64,000 nt of DNA, from the NCBI RefSeq assembly GCF_002154725.1, contig NZ_MTAW01000219.1:1-64000 (forward strand), read 5' to 3'. Shown piece by piece: positions 52,345-62,000 of this stretch. How positions within the stretch are numbered: the first letter of the stretch is position 1; each line of letters opens with the position of its first letter. A program made the position numbers and the translations under genes. The notes below the pieces were generated by a model. It did no database searches, was not told the DNA's origin, and was given only the letters and a program-made list of their open reading frames with translations. Source of the stretch: Nostoc sp. 106C (GTDB lineage: Bacteria; Cyanobacteriota; Cyanobacteriia; Cyanobacteriales; Nostocaceae).

Positions 52345-54543
52345 TTAGTCCATCTGTACAACACAATTTCTCCCTTGTGCTTTCGCCTGGTAGAGTCCTT
52401 GGTCGGCAGCAGCAATTAAGCTAGCAGCAGATGATTGACTATGAGGAATGATAGTTGCCACCCCCAGACTAAGGGTGATGAATTTACTGGCTAGAGAATT
52501 GGGATGAGGCAGTTGTAATGCACTAATATTACTTTGGATTTCTTGAGCAACTGCAATGGCTCCTTTGGCATCAGTATTCGGCAAAATAACTGCAAACTCT
52601 TCCCCACCATAGCGAGCAACTAAGTCAGCCGGGCGTTTCACTGTTTGAGAAATTGCTTTAGCCACGTGTCTGAGTGCATCATCTCCTGCTATATGTCCAT
52701 GAGTATCGTTGTAAAGCTTAAAGCAATCGACATCACACAAAATCAAAGATAAGGAGGCTTGCTCTCGTGCTAACCGTTGCCACTCTGCGTTGAGCGTATC
52801 ATCAAAGCAGCGTCGATTTGCAACTTGAGTCAGACCATCCGAAGCAGCAAGACGCTGTAATTCCTGGTTTGCTTGTTGTAATTGGTGATAAAGTTCCGAT
52901 TGCTGAATAGCGATCGCAGCTTGACTTGCTAGCTGATTAAACAAGTTAATTTCCGATTGTTGCCATTGTCTGGTATTACTGCATTGGTGAGCAATCAATA
53001 GCCCCCACAAACGCTCTTGCTGTAAGATGGGCACAATCAGATTTGCCCGGATTTGCAACCTCCGTAATAGCTCTACATGGCAAGATGATAGTCCTTCGGT
53101 TTCAATGTCTGCGATTGCTCTTGTATTACCTTGTTGGTAATAAGCTGCATGGGTAGATTGAAAGCACGTGTCCATCACCTGAAATCCCAGAATAGACATA
53201 CATCCTTCTGCTAATGATTCGACAGCGACTAGCCCACTCCAGTCTGGTTGAAACTGATAGATTACCACTCGGTCTACCTGAAACAGTTGTCGCACTTCGT
53301 TCGCTGTGGTTTGCAAAATCTCGTCTAACTCCAAAGATTGTCGGATGTGTTGCGTTACAGTAGCGACGATTCGCTCGGACTCGCTTTGGTGTTGAACCTG
53401 CTGCTTAAGCTCCTGGCAATTTGCCAATGCTACAGTTACTATGCTTGTATCAAAGTTAGGCGTAGCAGTAGCAGGTACTGCACTGGGTTTGGCAATCAAA
53501 TAGCCTTGAGCAAAAGTTGCGCCGCGTTCTCGCAGCCAGTTCAGTTCCTCTATGCATTCAATTCCTTCTGCAACGGTTTGGATATTTAACTTTTGAGCAA
53601 TTTCGAGAAGTTTCTCGGTAATTGAAGCTTTGTACAGGTCTTGATGCACATCTCGAATTAACTCCATGTCCAATTTAATAAAGTCTGGACGCAACTTATG
53701 CAGCAAATTTAGTCCAGAATAACCAGAACCAAGGTCATCAAGGGCCACTAAAAACCCAGCATCTCGGTAGAATTGGAGTACAGCTTTGAGGTGGGCTAAA
53801 TCTTGAGGATTATCTGACTCCACAACTTCAAAGACAACTCGCTCATGGGAAATGCCTGCTTGATCGATGGCTTCTACTGTACTCCGCAAGCAAGAAACTG
53901 GGTCATAAAGCGCCGTTGGGGAAAAATTGATGAAGATGTGCCCACTTATTTGATGGTGGTTATATTGAGCGATCGTGCTCAGGCGAGCAACGCGGTCGAG
54001 TTGTGGCAGGAGTCCGGCTTCGGTGGCTAACTCTAGGATTGGTCCTGGAGGCAATAAATTGCCTTGTTCATCCAGTCCCCGCAATAACGATTCATATCCA
54101 TAAATTTGGGATGTATCTTTAATTGAGACTATGGGTTGGAAGTAACTAGTAAATCGTTCCGTTGCCAGCATATCAACCAGCCAGTCCGACTGGTTATATT
54201 TAATGAAGCGTTGCAATGAAGCGATATCACTAAAATCTTGGAGTTGAGGTTGGATAGCGCCGCGAATAAAAAGGACTTGTGTCTCTTTTAGTTCTCTTGG
54301 TGCAAGTAGTTGGGCTAGGTTACGGGCAATTTCTTGGGCTTGTCCGGGTCTACAATCCAAACTCAAACCTGGCCGCTCCTGCATCAATTCATATACAATT
54401 GCGAACTGCTGTAGATAGGAAGTTACTTTCTTTAGAGTATGTGGAACGGGAAACCAAAGAAAGAGTCTGCCTGCTTCCCCAGTCCGGCAGCGTGCAACTT
54501 TGCGACAAGCACAAGTCTTGGAGATAGGAGATTTTTGACTCAT
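52345..54543 (-). CDS. EAL - cyanobacteriochrome GAF (DXCF) - GGEEF protein
   Basis: In this 732-aa protein, residues 125-360 form an EAL phosphodiesterase domain (ESLLRG in place of EALLRG, Glu239, DDLGSGYSGL, FIKLD, AEGIE). Residues 390-555 form a GAF domain with bilin-type Cys488 (SSCHVELL) and the DXCF Cys460 (MDTCF), 28 residues apart. Residues 565-732 form a cyclase with an intact RYGGEEF (646-650) and I-site RPAD five residues upstream. Both c-di-GMP synthesis and breakdown therefore look possible, under likely light control. The first 30 residues carry a Cys cluster (CACRKVARC). No membrane helix is present. Confidence 0.88.
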   Translation of the reverse strand: MSQKSPISKTCACRKVARCRTGEAGRLFLWFPVPHTLKKVTSYLQQFAIVYELMQERPGLSLDCRPGQAQEIARNLAQLLAPRELKETQVLFIRGAIQPQLQDFSDIASLQRFIKYNQSDWLVDMLATERFTSYFQPIVSIKDTSQIYGYESLLRGLDEQGNLLPPGPILELATEAGLLPQLDRVARLSTIAQYNHHQISGHIFINFSPTALYDPVSCLRSTVEAIDQAGISHERVVFEVVESDNPQDLAHLKAVLQFYRDAGFLVALDDLGSGYSGLNLLHKLRPDFIKLDMELIRDVHQDLYKASITEKLLEIAQKLNIQTVAEGIECIEELNWLRERGATFAQGYLIAKPSAVPATATPNFDTSIVTVALANCQELKQQVQHQSESERIVATVTQHIRQSLELDEILQTTANEVRQLFQVDRVVIYQFQPDWSGLVAVESLAEGCMSILGFQVMDTCFQSTHAAYYQQGNTRAIADIETEGLSSCHVELLRRLQIRANLIVPILQQERLWGLLIAHQCSNTRQWQQSEINLFNQLASQAAIAIQQSELYHQLQQANQELQRLAASDGLTQVANRRCFDDTLNAEWQRLAREQASLSLILCDVDCFKLYNDTHGHIAGDDALRHVAKAISQTVKRPADLVARYGGEEFAVILPNTDAKGAIAVAQEIQSNISALQLPHPNSLASKFITLSLGVATIIPHSQSSAASLIAAADQGLYQAKAQGRNCVVQMD

Positions 54544-54752
54544 AGGTAACTACCTTGCTCAACCCAATTTACTTTAGTATTCCCACTACAATTCTTGTAA
54601 AAAATGAACTACACTTCAAGTACATGAAGATTTAGTGAGTTCGGTAAACTAGGTATTTAGCTGAATAGGTAAGTCACGAACGTATCTCCAATCTTACTGC
54701 TATGTTGGGGTTAAGAAATACTCAACCTCTGTAGAAGTAAAATACTTTTAAC

Positions 54753-55394
54753 TTATCGAGTACTGCTTGGAGATGGAGTACTAGTTGAAGTCGTGGGATT
54801 TGCAATAGAGCGAGCCTGTTGCAGATGTTGTTGCAGGATTGGCAGCGTTTGCGCCGCAAATGCTTTGAGGTCTGGATTTTGCCCTTGCTGAGCTTGGCGT
54901 TGATATAAGGACACATCCTTGACATGATCTTGAACCATGTGATTCATGTATTGGCGATCAAAGCTAGTACCAGAAAGCTTGGATAACTGTTGCCTGACTT
55001 TCTCATTTTCATTGCCGATACCAGTGGGCAGCGTCATACCTTTCTGAGTCGCTAACTGTTGAAGTTGATTGTTTGCTTGGCTATGATCTTGAACCATACG
55101 CTGTCCAAACTGTTTTACTGCATTGCTAGCTCCACGTTGTGATGCTAGTTGTCCTAGTTGGACTTCTGCTAAACCACCTTGAGCAGCTTCAGTGACAAAC
55201 TGCCTATCGGCAGAACTGAGGGTAGGTTGCGCTGACGGAGTTGGCGAAGGACTTTCAGCTGTTTGCACAGGCTGAATTGTCGCAGATGGAGCTTGAGATG
55301 TATTTTGGTCTTGTTGAGCAGTTGATGAACAACCAGTCGCTAGAGATAAGGCGATCGCTACCAAACTGGCAGACAGTATTGTATGGTTGACCAT
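54753..55394 (-). CDS. DUF4142-family lipoprotein
   Basis: The protein has 213 aa from the ATG at 55394, which has AAGGAG ten bases upstream; the longer frame to 55475 lacks this. The signal SASLVAIALSLATGC has a lipobox Cys, so it is lipid-anchored. A Ser/Thr/Pro/Gln linker (about 25-65) leads to the DUF4142 four-helix (ferritin-like) domain: FVTEAAQGGLAEVQLGQLA, VKQFGQRMVQDHSQANNQL, and YMNHMVQDHVKDVSLYQRQA. The family is stress-associated, function undefined. It ends in a Thr/Ser/Pro-rich tail. Confidence 0.85.
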   Translation of the reverse strand: MVNHTILSASLVAIALSLATGCSSTAQQDQNTSQAPSATIQPVQTAESPSPTPSAQPTLSSADRQFVTEAAQGGLAEVQLGQLASQRGASNAVKQFGQRMVQDHSQANNQLQQLATQKGMTLPTGIGNENEKVRQQLSKLSGTSFDRQYMNHMVQDHVKDVSLYQRQAQQGQNPDLKAFAAQTLPILQQHLQQARSIANPTTSTSTPSPSSTR

Positions 55395-55530
55395 AATCAA
55401 TGTTCTCCTTTGATAAAGCTGTAGCTTACAGTCTTGAATTACAGCGATTCCGAATAAAAAATTTAGCGATCGCACAGTTGCGTGCGATCCGCTAATGCAG
55501 ATGTTGATGAATTAAAATCACAACTCACAA

Positions 55531-56094
55531 TTAACGTGAGCCTGATGCTGTTGGTGTGAACTGTGCAAATAGATTCAACATTTCCTGGTTAAATGCTGGG
55601 ATATCATCTGGTTGACGACTCGTTACCCAATTCCCATCTACTACAACTTCTCGATCTATCCAGTTACCGCCTGCGTTACGAATGTCATCTTGAATAGTGT
55701 AGTAACTAGTTAAAGTGCGGCCTCGTACCAAGTTAGCAGATATCAATTCCCAAGGCGCGTGGCAAATGGCAGCGAATGGCTTACCTGCTTGTTGCATTTG
55801 CTGTAGGAATAATTGCACTTTTGGCCCCATTCTTAGCGTATCTGCGTTGAGTGCGCCACCAGGCAACAATACCGCATCGTATTCGCTAGCTTGAGCTTCA
55901 TCAATACCGCGATCAACATTCACGGTTGTTCCTTTATCGTGATGCCGGAACGCTTGGATTTGCCCAGATTTCGTCGAGATAATTTCTACCCTTGCACCAG
56001 CTTCTTGGAGTGCTTGTACAGGTTCTGTGAGTTCAGTTTCTTCAAACCCATCAGTTGCTAAGACTGCAACTCGTAAATTTGATAAGTCAGCCAT
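55531..56094 (-). CDS. DJ-1/PfpI family protein (type 1 glutamine amidotransferase-like)
   Basis: The protein has 187 aa from the ATG at 56094, supported by TGGAGAT just upstream; the frame to 56127 adds 11 unlikely residues. The nucleophile elbow is AAICHAPWEL with Cys about 110 and the following His, and the early Glu is in DGFEETEL. DAVLLPGGALNADTLR and EVVVDGNWVTSRQPDDIPAF complete the YhbO/PfpI (stress-protein 18) pattern. Family members act as deglycase-like or chaperone stress enzymes. It lies 136 bases upstream of the DUF4142 gene, another stress-type protein. Confidence 0.88.
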   Translation of the reverse strand: MADLSNLRVAVLATDGFEETELTEPVQALQEAGARVEIISTKSGQIQAFRHHDKGTTVNVDRGIDEAQASEYDAVLLPGGALNADTLRMGPKVQLFLQQMQQAGKPFAAICHAPWELISANLVRGRTLTSYYTIQDDIRNAGGNWIDREVVVDGNWVTSRQPDDIPAFNQEMLNLFAQFTPTASGSR

Positions 56095-56378
56095 GATTAT
56101 CTCCACAGGATGATTTAGCCAATACAATGTTAATTAGCGGTAATTGGGTCTACTGAAAGTTGTTTGTAAATTCTAAAGCGCGCTCAACAATGCTTTTAGG
56201 TAGACAAACCTGTAATCTCAGGTTTAATTGCGATCTATCTATATTGATATAGGTGCGTTGAGCTAATGAGTGTAAACTCTTCTATTCTAGGTAAGCTTAA
56301 CTGTTTGAGGCTTTGTCTTAAGAGAGATTTTGTAGTAGGGTCTCTCATTTTTGATGTTACCAAGGTCACAATTAAGCT

Positions 56379-57266
56379 TTATAATTCAACGGTTACTCCC
56401 GCTTCTAATTCCAGCGCTTTGATCAAAGCCGAGGCGTTTTCTTCTCCCCATCCTTGATTGACAGCCGCTTTGAGCGTTTCCCGTACAAGGGCGGCAGCAG
56501 GCGTTGGCGAATTCAAATCTTGGGCAAAACGAGCAATTAAATTGGCATCTTTGAGCATGTGTTTTAATGCAAAATTTGGCGTAAAATCGCGCTCAAGTAG
56601 TGTCTTACCCATGCCGTCAAAAATCGGAGAGCGAAAATCTACTACATGCAGAACATCGAGAACGTCTTGTGGATTTAGTCCGGCTTTAGCCGCCAGAATC
56701 ATCGCTTCTCCTAATGCTTCAATTTGGGTTGCCACAATCGAGTTACCGATGAGTTTCATCGCAGCTCCTTTGCCCGTGTCTCCAAGGTAATGGATCGTTT
56801 CGCTTAACGGTGCCAAAATTGGTTTGACTTGCTCAAATACGTTCTGCTTCCCACCTACAACAATCCACAATCCTCCAGCTGCGGCTTCGTTTTTACTACC
56901 AAAAACGGGAGCATCGAGAAATTCCACTTGCTTTTGGGCATAAGCTGCGGCTTCGCGTCGGGATGTGTCGGGATGAACCGTACTCATATCAATGGCGATT
57001 TGTGGCGATCGCACATTTGATAAAATGCCATCTTGCCCAAAAACAACCTCTTCTACCGCCTTATCATCTGCCAGTGAGTACATGATGACTTCAGCATTGT
57101 TAACGGCTTGTGCAGGTGTTTGTGCTAGTACTGCACCTTTTTCCACTAGAGGCCTACAAGCTTCTGGGCTGCGATTCCAAGCCGTGACTTGATAACCAGC
57201 TTTGAGTAAGTTAGTTGCCATGCCACGTCCCATGATACCGAGTCCTAAATATGCAATGCGTTCCAT
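56379..57266 (-). CDS. NAD(P)-dependent beta-hydroxyacid dehydrogenase
   Basis: In this 295-aa protein the N-terminal Rossmann motif [17 protein letters not shown] and AWNRSPEA suggest NADP preference (Arg after Asn). [12 protein letters not shown] is the substrate site. [24 protein letters not shown] and the catalytic Lys in [21 protein letters not shown] follow, then a helical domain with [13 protein letters not shown]. It belongs to the 3-hydroxyisobutyrate/glyoxylate-succinic-semialdehyde reductase family. The GLGIMG-type loop and length favour GLYR-like reductases, but the substrate is unproven. Monocistronic. Confidence 0.88.
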   Translation of the reverse strand: MERIAYLGLGIMGRGMATNLLKAGYQVTAWNRSPEACRPLVEKGAVLAQTPAQAVNNAEVIMYSLADDKAVEEVVFGQDGILSNVRSPQIAIDMSTVHPDTSRREAAAYAQKQVEFLDAPVFGSKNEAAAGGLWIVVGGKQNVFEQVKPILAPLSETIHYLGDTGKGAAMKLIGNSIVATQIEALGEAMILAAKAGLNPQDVLDVLHVVDFRSPIFDGMGKTLLERDFTPNFALKHMLKDANLIARFAQDLNSPTPAAALVRETLKAAVNQGWGEENASALIKALELEAGVTVEL

Positions 57267-57596
57267 ATGATGCCTTACGTAAAGGAAGTTGATAGCGTGC
57301 TCGAAATCTGCTTCTACTCTTCCCTCACATCATCAAGGCTTTGGGAATAAATACATCTCCCCATCGGTAGAGCCAACAAGCTCTGACTTTGTGCTTAAAG
57401 CAATTCTTCCTTTGACTACTTGAAATGGAACTACGCGATCGCTTATCTTGAGAGACGTTGAGACTATTTATTAGGAGTATTACTGAAATTCAAAAGGCTG
57501 AAATCGATAGATACTATTCTTAGGATTGATGTGGCTAAACACCGTTTTTGTCATTCTAGAAACCAAATATAGATGTATTGCTCTAAAGTCGAAAAA
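57267..57596. other. Intergenic region, no gene seen
   Basis: A 330-base gap between divergent genes. Promoters for both neighbours should lie here; no repeats or other signals were recognised apart from one HIP1-like site near 57436. Confidence 0.4.
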
Positions 57597-57794
57597 ATGG
57601 CTGGACAATCACAACAAAAAACATTGATACGTCAAAACACTATCCTTGCTGCCAAAAACTTCTTAGCGAAAATGGACAACGACGCAACACCAGAAGAATT
57701 GGACATGATCGCCAATAGTGTCGGCGAAATCGCACTCTTTTGGCATCTGATTGGGAATCCTGAGGAGATTTCTTTGCTGGAGTTGCAAGGATAG
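57597..57794 (+). CDS. Small hypothetical protein, 65 aa
   Basis: The start at the ATG at 57597 (MAGQSQQKTLIRQ) is preferred over one eight codons earlier. The protein is soluble, helical and Gln/Asn-rich at first. It continues with ILAAKNFLAKMDNDATPEELDMIANSV and GEIALFWHLIGNPEEISLLE. It looks like a small helical bundle. No family is recognised and it has no clear operon partners. Confidence 0.5.
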   Translation: MAGQSQQKTLIRQNTILAAKNFLAKMDNDATPEELDMIANSVGEIALFWHLIGNPEEISLLELQG

Positions 57795-58393
57795 TATTAA
57801 ACAGCAATTAACTTGACTGCTGGGAATAATTACACTATGAGCACCAAAATTTGTTGGGCAAGCTTTTTTGCGATCTGTGTTTAGTTTTTTAAGACAGCGA
57901 TCGCATCGTTCTAAATGTGGTAAATTTTGCCAGAGGTTACAATCGTGCAATAATTTGCCACTGTTTATTTTTTAAACTGGACTTTTTCTAGATTAATCAA
58001 CTTAAAATTCTAATTTTTTTTAGAAATTAAAGGTTACAATTTTTGACTTAAAAATAATAACCCATGTCTAAGCAATAAGTGTTTTTGCAATGGCTCAGAG
58101 CGTTGTAAATTCCCTATGATTGGCGACGCCTACGACAACCTTAGGTAATGTTTACAGCCAGGAATAATTTATATTACTACACAATTAATTGTACCTCAAC
58201 AACTGAAACCATGATGATGATAGGTTTTGAGCCTATATAATTACATTTGCAAGGGGAAGTTCAGTATAATTCTGTTAAATAAACAATGTAACATTTATTA
58301 CTATTAAAATTTATCATTTCAATAATTAACGACTATATTTATTGATATAGGCTAAAAAGAATATTCCTTTAGTTAGAATCATAAAATTAACTA

Positions 58394-58449
58394 AATGCCA
58401 TAACATTATCCTCGTTCTACTCTATTTTTTAGAGGATGGTATTATGGCA
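58394..58449. repeat. Imperfect inverted repeat
   Basis: ATGCCATAACATTATCCTC and GAGGATGGTATTATGGCAT are inverted arms with two to three mismatches around about 17 bases that include TTTTTT. The form is that of a terminator or short palindromic repeat, but no gene lies just upstream. Confidence 0.5.
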
Positions 58450-58726
58450 TATTTAACAAAATCAATTATATCTAAAACCATTATACCGATTCAAAGAGCG
58501 AATAGATGCCGCCATCAAGATTATTTTTTATTCAAAGCAAAATGCGTCTGTTTCAAAGATTAGTCTCCTGAGACAAGCAGCAAAGTGTCTAGTAGTTATA
58601 ATCTGAATAGGGTAGGATCATCTCCAAAGATTGGTTGCTGCAAATGGAAATGATTAGGTTTCTATAACGCGCTTAATTAAGAAGCTTTACAATTTAGTTT
58701 TTTTCTCAAAAGCATAAGAATCAACA

Positions 58727-58768
58727 CAAAATTTCATTATTTGCATCATCGCAAATAATGAAATTTTG
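58727..58768. repeat. Perfect 18-bp inverted repeat
   Basis: CAAAATTTCATTATTTGC (58727-58744) and GCAAATAATGAAATTTTG (58751-58768) are exact reverse complements around a 6-base loop. It could be a transcription terminator, an RNA processing hairpin or an operator upstream of the NRPS. Confidence 0.7.
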
Positions 58769-58789
58769 GACAAATACTTATTAGATTAA

Positions 58790-58988
58790 GACTTGCGCAA
58801 TAACTCGCTGAAAGTTTTATTCCTTTGTTTCCTACCTTGCGAGCAGGGCTAGGCTTCGGCAACGCCCGCCGTAGGATGCCCGAAGGGCTGTAGGGCGAAC
58901 GCCCAACATCAAAAGTGTCTATGTGGCACCCTAGCCAGGAAAGGGGAACGTCTTTGCATCTAGGTTTTTTCATAATTTTGCGTAAGTC
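58790..58988. mobile_element. MITE-like element, 199 bp
   Basis: The ends GACTTGCGCAA (58790-58800) and TTGCGTAAGTC (58978-58988) are inverted with one mismatch. The (G)GACTTACGCAA type of end is familiar from cyanobacterial insertion sequences. The inside carries GCCCGAAGGGCTGTAGGGCG palindromic repeat material. There is no transposase and no clear target duplication. Confidence 0.5.
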
Positions 58989-59071
58989 CTGTAAATGATG
59001 AGTCCGGTAGATAAATTTGTGGGTGCAAGAAATACACAGTCAGAAAAAACAAGTTGATATGGATGCAAAAT

Positions 59072-62000
59072 ATGATAGTAAATTTTTTGGAAAATAACGC
59101 TGCGATCGCACAACATGAGCTTTTGTTGAAGTGGAATAACACAAAATTTGAGTATCCCGAACAATGTATTCATGAGTTATTTGAAGCACAAGTACAGCGC
59201 ACACCTGATGCCGTAGCAGTGGTGTTTGCAGACCAGAAATTGACTTACTCTGAGCTAAATATTAGAGCCAATCAACTGGCACATTACCTACAGAACCAAG
59301 GAGTCGCTTCAGAAGTACTAGTTGGTATCTGTATGGAACGCTCCTTGGAAATGATTGTGGGGCTATTGGCTATACTCAAGGCGGGTGGAGCCTATGTGCC
59401 ATTAGATCCAGCCTATCCTCAAGAGCGTTTAGCTTTAATGCTGGAAGATTCACAATTGCCAATACTCTTAACTCAAACAGAACTACTTTCTCGCTTGCCA
59501 TCTCATCAAGCCCAAGTAGTTTGCTTAGATAGTGATTGGCAAACAATTACTCAAGAAAGTCAAGAGAATCTAAATAGCAAAGTCACACCTGCCAATTTGG
59601 CGTACACCATTTACACATCTGGTTCTACTGGAAAACCGAAAGGTGTACAAATTATTCATCAAGCAGTGGTTAATTTCTTAGCTTCGATGAAACAACAGCC
59701 AGGGTTTACGGCTGAAGATATTTTATTGGCAGTAACAACCATCTCTTTTGACATAGCAGTTTTAGAACTTTTCTTACCTATCACAGTTGGAGCCAAGGTT
59801 GCCATAGTAAGCCAAGAAAAAGCTGCCGATGGAAATCAGTTAATCAAACTGCTGGCAGAATCTGGGGCGACAGTAATGCAAGCGACTCCTGCTACTTGGC
59901 GAATGCTAATAGCAGCAGGTTGGCAAGGCAATCAACAGTTAAAAATTCTTTGTGGCGGCGAAGCCATGACCAGAAGCTTAGCTAATCAACTTCTGTCTCG
60001 CAGTGCTGAGGTCTGGAATATGTACGGTCCTACCGAGACAACCATCTGGTCAACCGTTTATCGGGTAGAACCTGGAGAAGCTCCGATTTTGGTTGGGAAA
60101 CCAATTGCGAATACCCAAATTTACTTAATTAACCAGAGTGGAGAAGGCAAAGAACAATTAATTAACTTAGTTCCGATTGGAGAAGCGGGAGAGTTACTGA
60201 TTGGGGGAGTTGGTTTGGCACGAGGCTATCTCAACAGACCAGAATTGACCAACGAAAAATTTATCGATAACCCTTTTAGTGAAGAATCTGGTAATCATCT
60301 ATATCGTACTGGAGATTTAGCGCGTTATCTACCAGATGGCAACATTGAATTAATTGGGCGAATTGACAATCAAGTTAAAATTCGTGGTTTTCGGATTGAG
60401 TTAGGAGATATAGAAGCAGCCCTGAGTCAACATCCTACTATCAGAGCAGCTGTAGTGTTAGCAACAGAGGACAACTCAGGTAGTAAAAGCTTAGTTGCTT
60501 ACATTGTCACAGCTACAGAACGCATCTCAAACCAAGATGAGAGTGATTCGGCTCTGATTCGCCAACTCAGAACTTTCCTCAAAGAAAAGCTGCCCGAATA
60601 TATGGTGCCCAACGCCTTTGTGGTGATGGATAAGTTTCCGCTCACCCCCAATGGCAAAATCGACCGTCGGGCGCTACCTACACCACAACAAGCTAAAGTT
60701 GTGGTAGCAGAAGCCTTTGTAGCTCCGCGAAATCCAGTTGAACAAAAATTAGCCGAGATTTGGACGCAGGTTTTACAACTCGAACAAGTGGGGATTGATG
60801 ACAACTTCTTTGAGTTGGGTGGACATTCACTGCTCGCAACTCAAGTTATTTCCCGCGTCCGGCAAGCCTTCTGTGTAGAAATATCCTTGCGATCGCTGTT
60901 TAGCAATCCTACCATCGCAGAGTTGGCACAAGCGATCGCCCAGTTGCAAACAGGCGATGACCAAAACCACCAGCCAATTCCCCAACTGGCGAACCGCGAA
61001 TCAATTCCCCTATCTTTTGCGCAACAACGAGTCTGGTTTTTAGAGCAACTAGAACCAAACAGCTCGGCGTATATCATTACTGATGCCCAGCGCTTGCAAG
61101 GTAAACTGAACGTTGGCATTTTGCAACAATGTTTAGATGCGATCGTTACCCAGCACGAAGCCCTCAGAACTACTTTTATCCTTGCTAGTGATGGTAGTCC
61201 CATCCAAGTAATTAACCCACCCCGGCCAGTCGAACTCAAACTTATTGACTTGCGATCGCATCCTCAACCAATACAACAAATTCTTAATCAAGAAGCACAA
61301 CGTCCCTTCAACTTGGCATCAGATCTAATGGTGCGTGCTACCTTGGTGCAGATTGACACAGAGGAGCATATCTTGATGTTAGCCATGCATCATATCGCCT
61401 CTGATGGCTGGTCTACAGACATTTTCTGGCAGCAGTTAGCAGTACTTTACGAAGCATTTTTGGAGGGTAAACCTTCGCCTTTAACGCCTCTGCCAATCCA
61501 ATATGCCGATTTTGCTGTTTGGCAACGTCAATATTTATCTGGGATGCTGCTGGAAGCAGAGCTAGACTACTGGAAAAATCAACTAGCAGGTGCGTCCACT
61601 GTCTTAGAATTACCCGCCGACCGACCGCGCGCTCCCATCCAAACCTATCGAGGGGCGAGCCAATCGTTGAGTTTATCCTCAACTCTAAGTGCATCGCTCA
61701 CTGCCTTGTCGCGTCAACAAGGTGTGACTTTGTTCATGACTCTATTGGCGGCTTTTGGTACTCTACTGCATCGTTACACTGGACAAGAAGACATTCTCAT
61801 TGGTTCGCCAATTGCTGGTCGCAACCGTGCAGAAATTGAAGAGTTAATTGGATTTTTTATCAATACAGTTGTCTTGCGGACTCAATTTGCTGATAACCCC
61901 AGTTTTGCTGACCTACTAGCTCAAGTTCGGGAAGTAGCATTAGGAGCTTATGCGCACCAAGACATGCCCTTTGAGAAATTAGTAGAAGAACTCCATGTAG

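Larger units (their letters stand above)
57795..59071. other. 1.28-kb non-coding region upstream of the NRPS
   Basis: This is an AT-rich region without a supported gene. It holds two strong inverted repeats (58394-58449 and 58727-58768) and a 199-bp MITE-like element (58790-58988). The NRPS promoter should be near 58990-59060. Confidence 0.5.
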
